The translations under genes and the position numbers were made by a program. A DNA stretch of 64,000 nt from Vibrio alfacsensis (GTDB lineage: Bacteria > Pseudomonadota > Gammaproteobacteria > Enterobacterales > Vibrionaceae), in contig NZ_CP032093.1 of the NCBI RefSeq assembly GCF_003544875.1, positions 1,178,001-1,242,000 of the forward strand, in the 5' to 3' direction. Position 1 is the first letter of the stretch. Each line of letters opens with the position of its first letter. Below, piece by piece: positions 61,993 to 64,000 of the stretch. A model generated the notes under the pieces. It did no database searches. It was not told the origin of the DNA and worked only from the letters and a program-made list of their open reading frames with translations.

Positions 61993-62172
61993 AGCATCAT
62001 ACTGTTAGTGAAAGCGGCATTCATACTAACAGGATGATGTTATTTTTACATCGACAATTTTATAAAGTGTTGTGTTACGGACGACAAGCAATCTCAAAGG
62101 CACAGAATCATGCCAATTTTCAGATCGCTGGTCTCATGGAATACAACGTATTAAACACCATTCAGTTTAGGC

Positions 62173-62649
62173 TTAACGAGGAACCACCCTTGCTGTATCG
62201 CCACTGACGTTGACTTGCACGGCTTGTCCCGGTTGGAAAATCATGTTCGGGTCCGCTTCTTGTACAATGGAGATAATTTTACCGTCCTCTAAGCGAATGG
62301 TCAGGTTTACACCGTTACGTTTACCCGCTTTTTCTGCGACCTCGCTACCTGCGTAACCACCAAGTAAGCCACCGCCAATGGCAGCGATGTCTGAGCCTGA
62401 ACCGCCACCGACTTTTGACCCCAAAATACCCCCAATGGCTGCGCCTGCAATCGTACCAATAGCGTTGGTTTGTGTTGATGCGTCAATAGTGACAGGAGCG
62501 ACTTTATCAATCGTGCCGTAGTAAACCTGTTGAACGGTGCGGGTTTCTTGTGAGCCATAGGCGTCACCGTATGGGTTCGGCGAGGTGCACCCGGCAAGTG
62601 TTGCAAGGGAAAGAAATAGGATGAAATGCAAATTGACGTACTGTGTCAT
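62173..62649 (-). CDS. SlyB-like outer-membrane lipoprotein (glycine zipper)
   Basis: A 158-residue lipoprotein with lipobox LAGC (Cys at about residue 21). The centre is a glycine-zipper (2TM) segment, AIGTIAGAAIGGILGSKVGG then AIGGGLLGGYAGSEVAEKAG (about residues 63-105). The C-terminal beta-rich domain has LEDGKIISIVQEADPNMIFQ. Family Pcp/SlyB; these stabilise the outer membrane and are often PhoP-regulated. GGAGGCGACATGACA gives a good ribosome-binding site. Confidence 0.85.
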   Translation of the reverse strand: MTQYVNLHFILFLSLATLAGCTSPNPYGDAYGSQETRTVQQVYYGTIDKVAPVTIDASTQTNAIGTIAGAAIGGILGSKVGGGSGSDIAAIGGGLLGGYAGSEVAEKAGKRNGVNLTIRLEDGKIISIVQEADPNMIFQPGQAVQVNVSGDTARVVPR

Positions 62650-62857
62650 GTCGCCTCCAAGCGCGTTTACTTAATTGAACAGTGTGTTTTCTGAACAGTA
62701 TAGAAGCGCTTCGGATATTCTGCTGTGATATTAGAAGTGGAACCATAAACATCACAGCCGAAATTTCATTGAGTTAGCGACAATTAGGAGGGCTCAAACG
62801 AGATCCCCCTGTTTATTGTTTGTTTAAAGCACCGGTAAATGAAAGACCGATGGGTTT

Positions 62858-63469
62858 TTATTGTGCATTTAAAGTATGGAAGCCAGAATAAATACGGGTA
62901 AACGTTGTAAACCAGCATGCTGCGCCAAAAATATACGCGATGGTATCGAAATATTGCGGGAGCAAGCAGAACAAGATGAAACAGCCTATGGTCTCTGTTC
63001 CCTCCGTTAAACCACTCATGTAGTAGAGCGATTTGTTCTTATACACTGGGTTATCAATGCCACGTTTTCCTGCCATGATGGCAAAAGCAAGAAAGCTGCT
63101 GCCTGTGCCGACAAAAGAGAAAATCAAAAAAGCACCAGCAATGGCATTTTGATCTGGATTTGCCAGGATAAAACCAAAAGGAATCAAAGAGTAAAACAGG
63201 AAATCCAAACTGATATCAAGGAAGCCACCAGCATCAGTAATGCCTTGAATCCGAGCAAGGGCTCCATCTAAACCATCACAAATCCGGTTGAGCAGAATGA
63301 AAACCATTGCTTGTAAATATTGCTCGCCGACGAGAGCCGGAAACGCCAAACAACCGAGTACAAACCCAAATATTGTCGTTTGATTGGCGGTCACACCACA
63401 CTTATCGAGTAGCTTTGCACTTTGCGTTAATGGCCAACGGATAACTTTAATGCTGAAACTATCAAGCAT
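62858..63469 (-). CDS. ynjF: CDP-alcohol phosphatidyltransferase family protein YnjF
   Basis: An inner-membrane protein of 203 residues with about six helices. The CDP-alcohol motif D-x2-DG-x2-AR-x7-G-x3-D-x3-D is complete in DGLDGALARIQGITDAGGFL followed by DISLD. The start is ATG 63469 (MLDSFSIKVIRWPLTQ); the longer frame to 63526 overlaps ynjD in an unlikely way. It matches E. coli YnjF closely (LLNRxxDGLDGALAR, GTGSSFLAF, GLTEGTET). The alcohol substrate is unknown. The gene starts inside the end of ynjD (8-base overlap). Confidence 0.9.
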   Translation of the reverse strand: MLDSFSIKVIRWPLTQSAKLLDKCGVTANQTTIFGFVLGCLAFPALVGEQYLQAMVFILLNRICDGLDGALARIQGITDAGGFLDISLDFLFYSLIPFGFILANPDQNAIAGAFLIFSFVGTGSSFLAFAIMAGKRGIDNPVYKNKSLYYMSGLTEGTETIGCFILFCLLPQYFDTIAYIFGAACWFTTFTRIYSGFHTLNAQ

Positions 63470-64000
63470 GGCATGCCTCCCAAGGCCATGTAAGACAACG
63501 ACTGCCCTCTGGAATGTCTTCCTCATCGTGCGTTACCATCAACGCGGGGATGTTCGCTTGTTGAAGTTGCTCGACAACCCAGTTTCGAAATTGCACGCGC
63601 AAGTCTTTATCTAACTTGCTGTAGGGCTCATCCAACAATGCGACTTTCGGCTTGGCTAATAACATTCGAGTTAATGCAATGCGGGCACGCTGACCACCAG
63701 AGATTTGGTCTGGAAATGAATCGGCCAGTTTCGTCAGCGAGATGTGCTTTAATGCGAGCATCGCTTGCGCTTTACGTTCCGCGCCTTTCACAGCATTTGG
63801 TAATGCAAAGGCGAGGTTTTCCCATACCGTTAAGTGCGGGAAGAGCAAATCATCTTGAAACAGAATCCCAACCTGACGTTTGTGAGCAGGTAAGGAGTCG
63901 AGTTTTTGATGGTTTAGTGTAATCGAGCCTGAATAGTCGAACTCAGAAGATAAGTGCCCGGCTATCGCGTCTAATAATGTGGATTTTCCACAGCCACTTG
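63462..64000 (-). CDS. ynjD: ABC transporter ATPase YnjD (5' end off window)
   Basis: The last 178 residues of an ATP-binding protein. Walker A begins at the window edge (SGCGKSTLLDAIAG), the Q-loop region is VGILFQDDLLFPHLTVWENL, the signature ISGGQRARIALTRML, and Walker B VALLDEPYSKLD. The closest match I know is E. coli YnjD (RQIGILFQDALLF), part of ynjBCD, an uncharacterised thiamine/sulfate-like importer. The overlap with ynjF supports this; permease and binding protein should lie beyond 64000. Confidence 0.9.
   Translation of the reverse strand, partial: SGCGKSTLLDAIAGHLSSEFDYSGSITLNHQKLDSLPAHKRQVGILFQDDLLFPHLTVWENLAFALPNAVKGAERKAQAMLALKHISLTKLADSFPDQISGGQRARIALTRMLLAKPKVALLDEPYSKLDKDLRVQFRNWVVEQLQQANIPALMVTHDEEDIPEGSRCLTWPWEACHA

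Overview
The window is a chromosomal segment of a Vibrio, most likely of the Harveyi clade; the species cannot be fixed from sequence alone. The basis is the gene content and order: mnmA - gsk - hns - his operon, sapABCDF - pspF/pspABC - an RND pump with two adaptor lipoproteins, torECA, and NorR/Hcp/Hcr. From memory, much of this order is also found in V. cholerae. There are no insertion sequences, prophages, CRISPR arrays, rRNA or tRNA genes. It reads as core genome.

Layout. 1-4.4 kb: mnmA (3' end off the window), a small frame-broken gene, gsk behind a PurR-like operator, hns, then about 0.8 kb of AT-rich DNA. 4.4-6.3 kb: a lysine riboswitch and an NhaC-family transporter, inferred to carry lysine. 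6.4-13.9 kb: the complete histidine operon hisL-GDCBHAFI with a five-His leader peptide and attenuator, followed by 35 copies of a 7-bp repeat. 14-23 kb: housekeeping and regulatory genes (ychJ, an EAL-HDOD protein, lpxH, ppiB, cysS, tdk, a DUF218 protein, an epimerase-like protein, a LysR regulator divergent from a PACE efflux protein). 23-30 kb: an FNT channel, an inverted pair of perfect DnaA boxes, fetB and torECA (TMAO respiration). 30-35 kb: a lone GH36 alpha-galactosidase-like gene, then a putative manganese/heavy-metal exporter divergent from the Mn-dependent pyrophosphatase ppaC, with two Fur-like boxes between them. 35-48.5 kb: sapABCDF, pspF/pspABC with PspF enhancer and sigma-54 promoter, and a VexIJK-like RND system. 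48.5-64 kb: tag, metC, cls, an NSS transporter behind a TyrR box, a chemoreceptor, two RNA-modification-type enzymes, norR-hcp-hcr with NorR enhancers and a sigma-54 promoter, slyB-like, ynjF and ynjD (5' end off the window).

A dominant feature is reading-frame damage. At least eight otherwise well-conserved genes (a small gene at 1157, hns, hisC, EAL-HDOD, the epimerase-like gene, GH36, the metal exporter and the RND pump, the last twice) are broken by one-base (hns: two one-base) indels, nearly all in short mononucleotide runs. The simplest reading is uncorrected sequencing or assembly error. These genes are annotated across the break.

I found no convincing undescribed multi-gene system. 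The best leads are regulatory: the DnaA-box palindrome, the Fur-box pair joining a Mn exporter to a Mn enzyme, the TyrR box on the NSS transporter, the NorR enhancer pair on hcp, the three-half-site PspF enhancer, and a few small ORFs.
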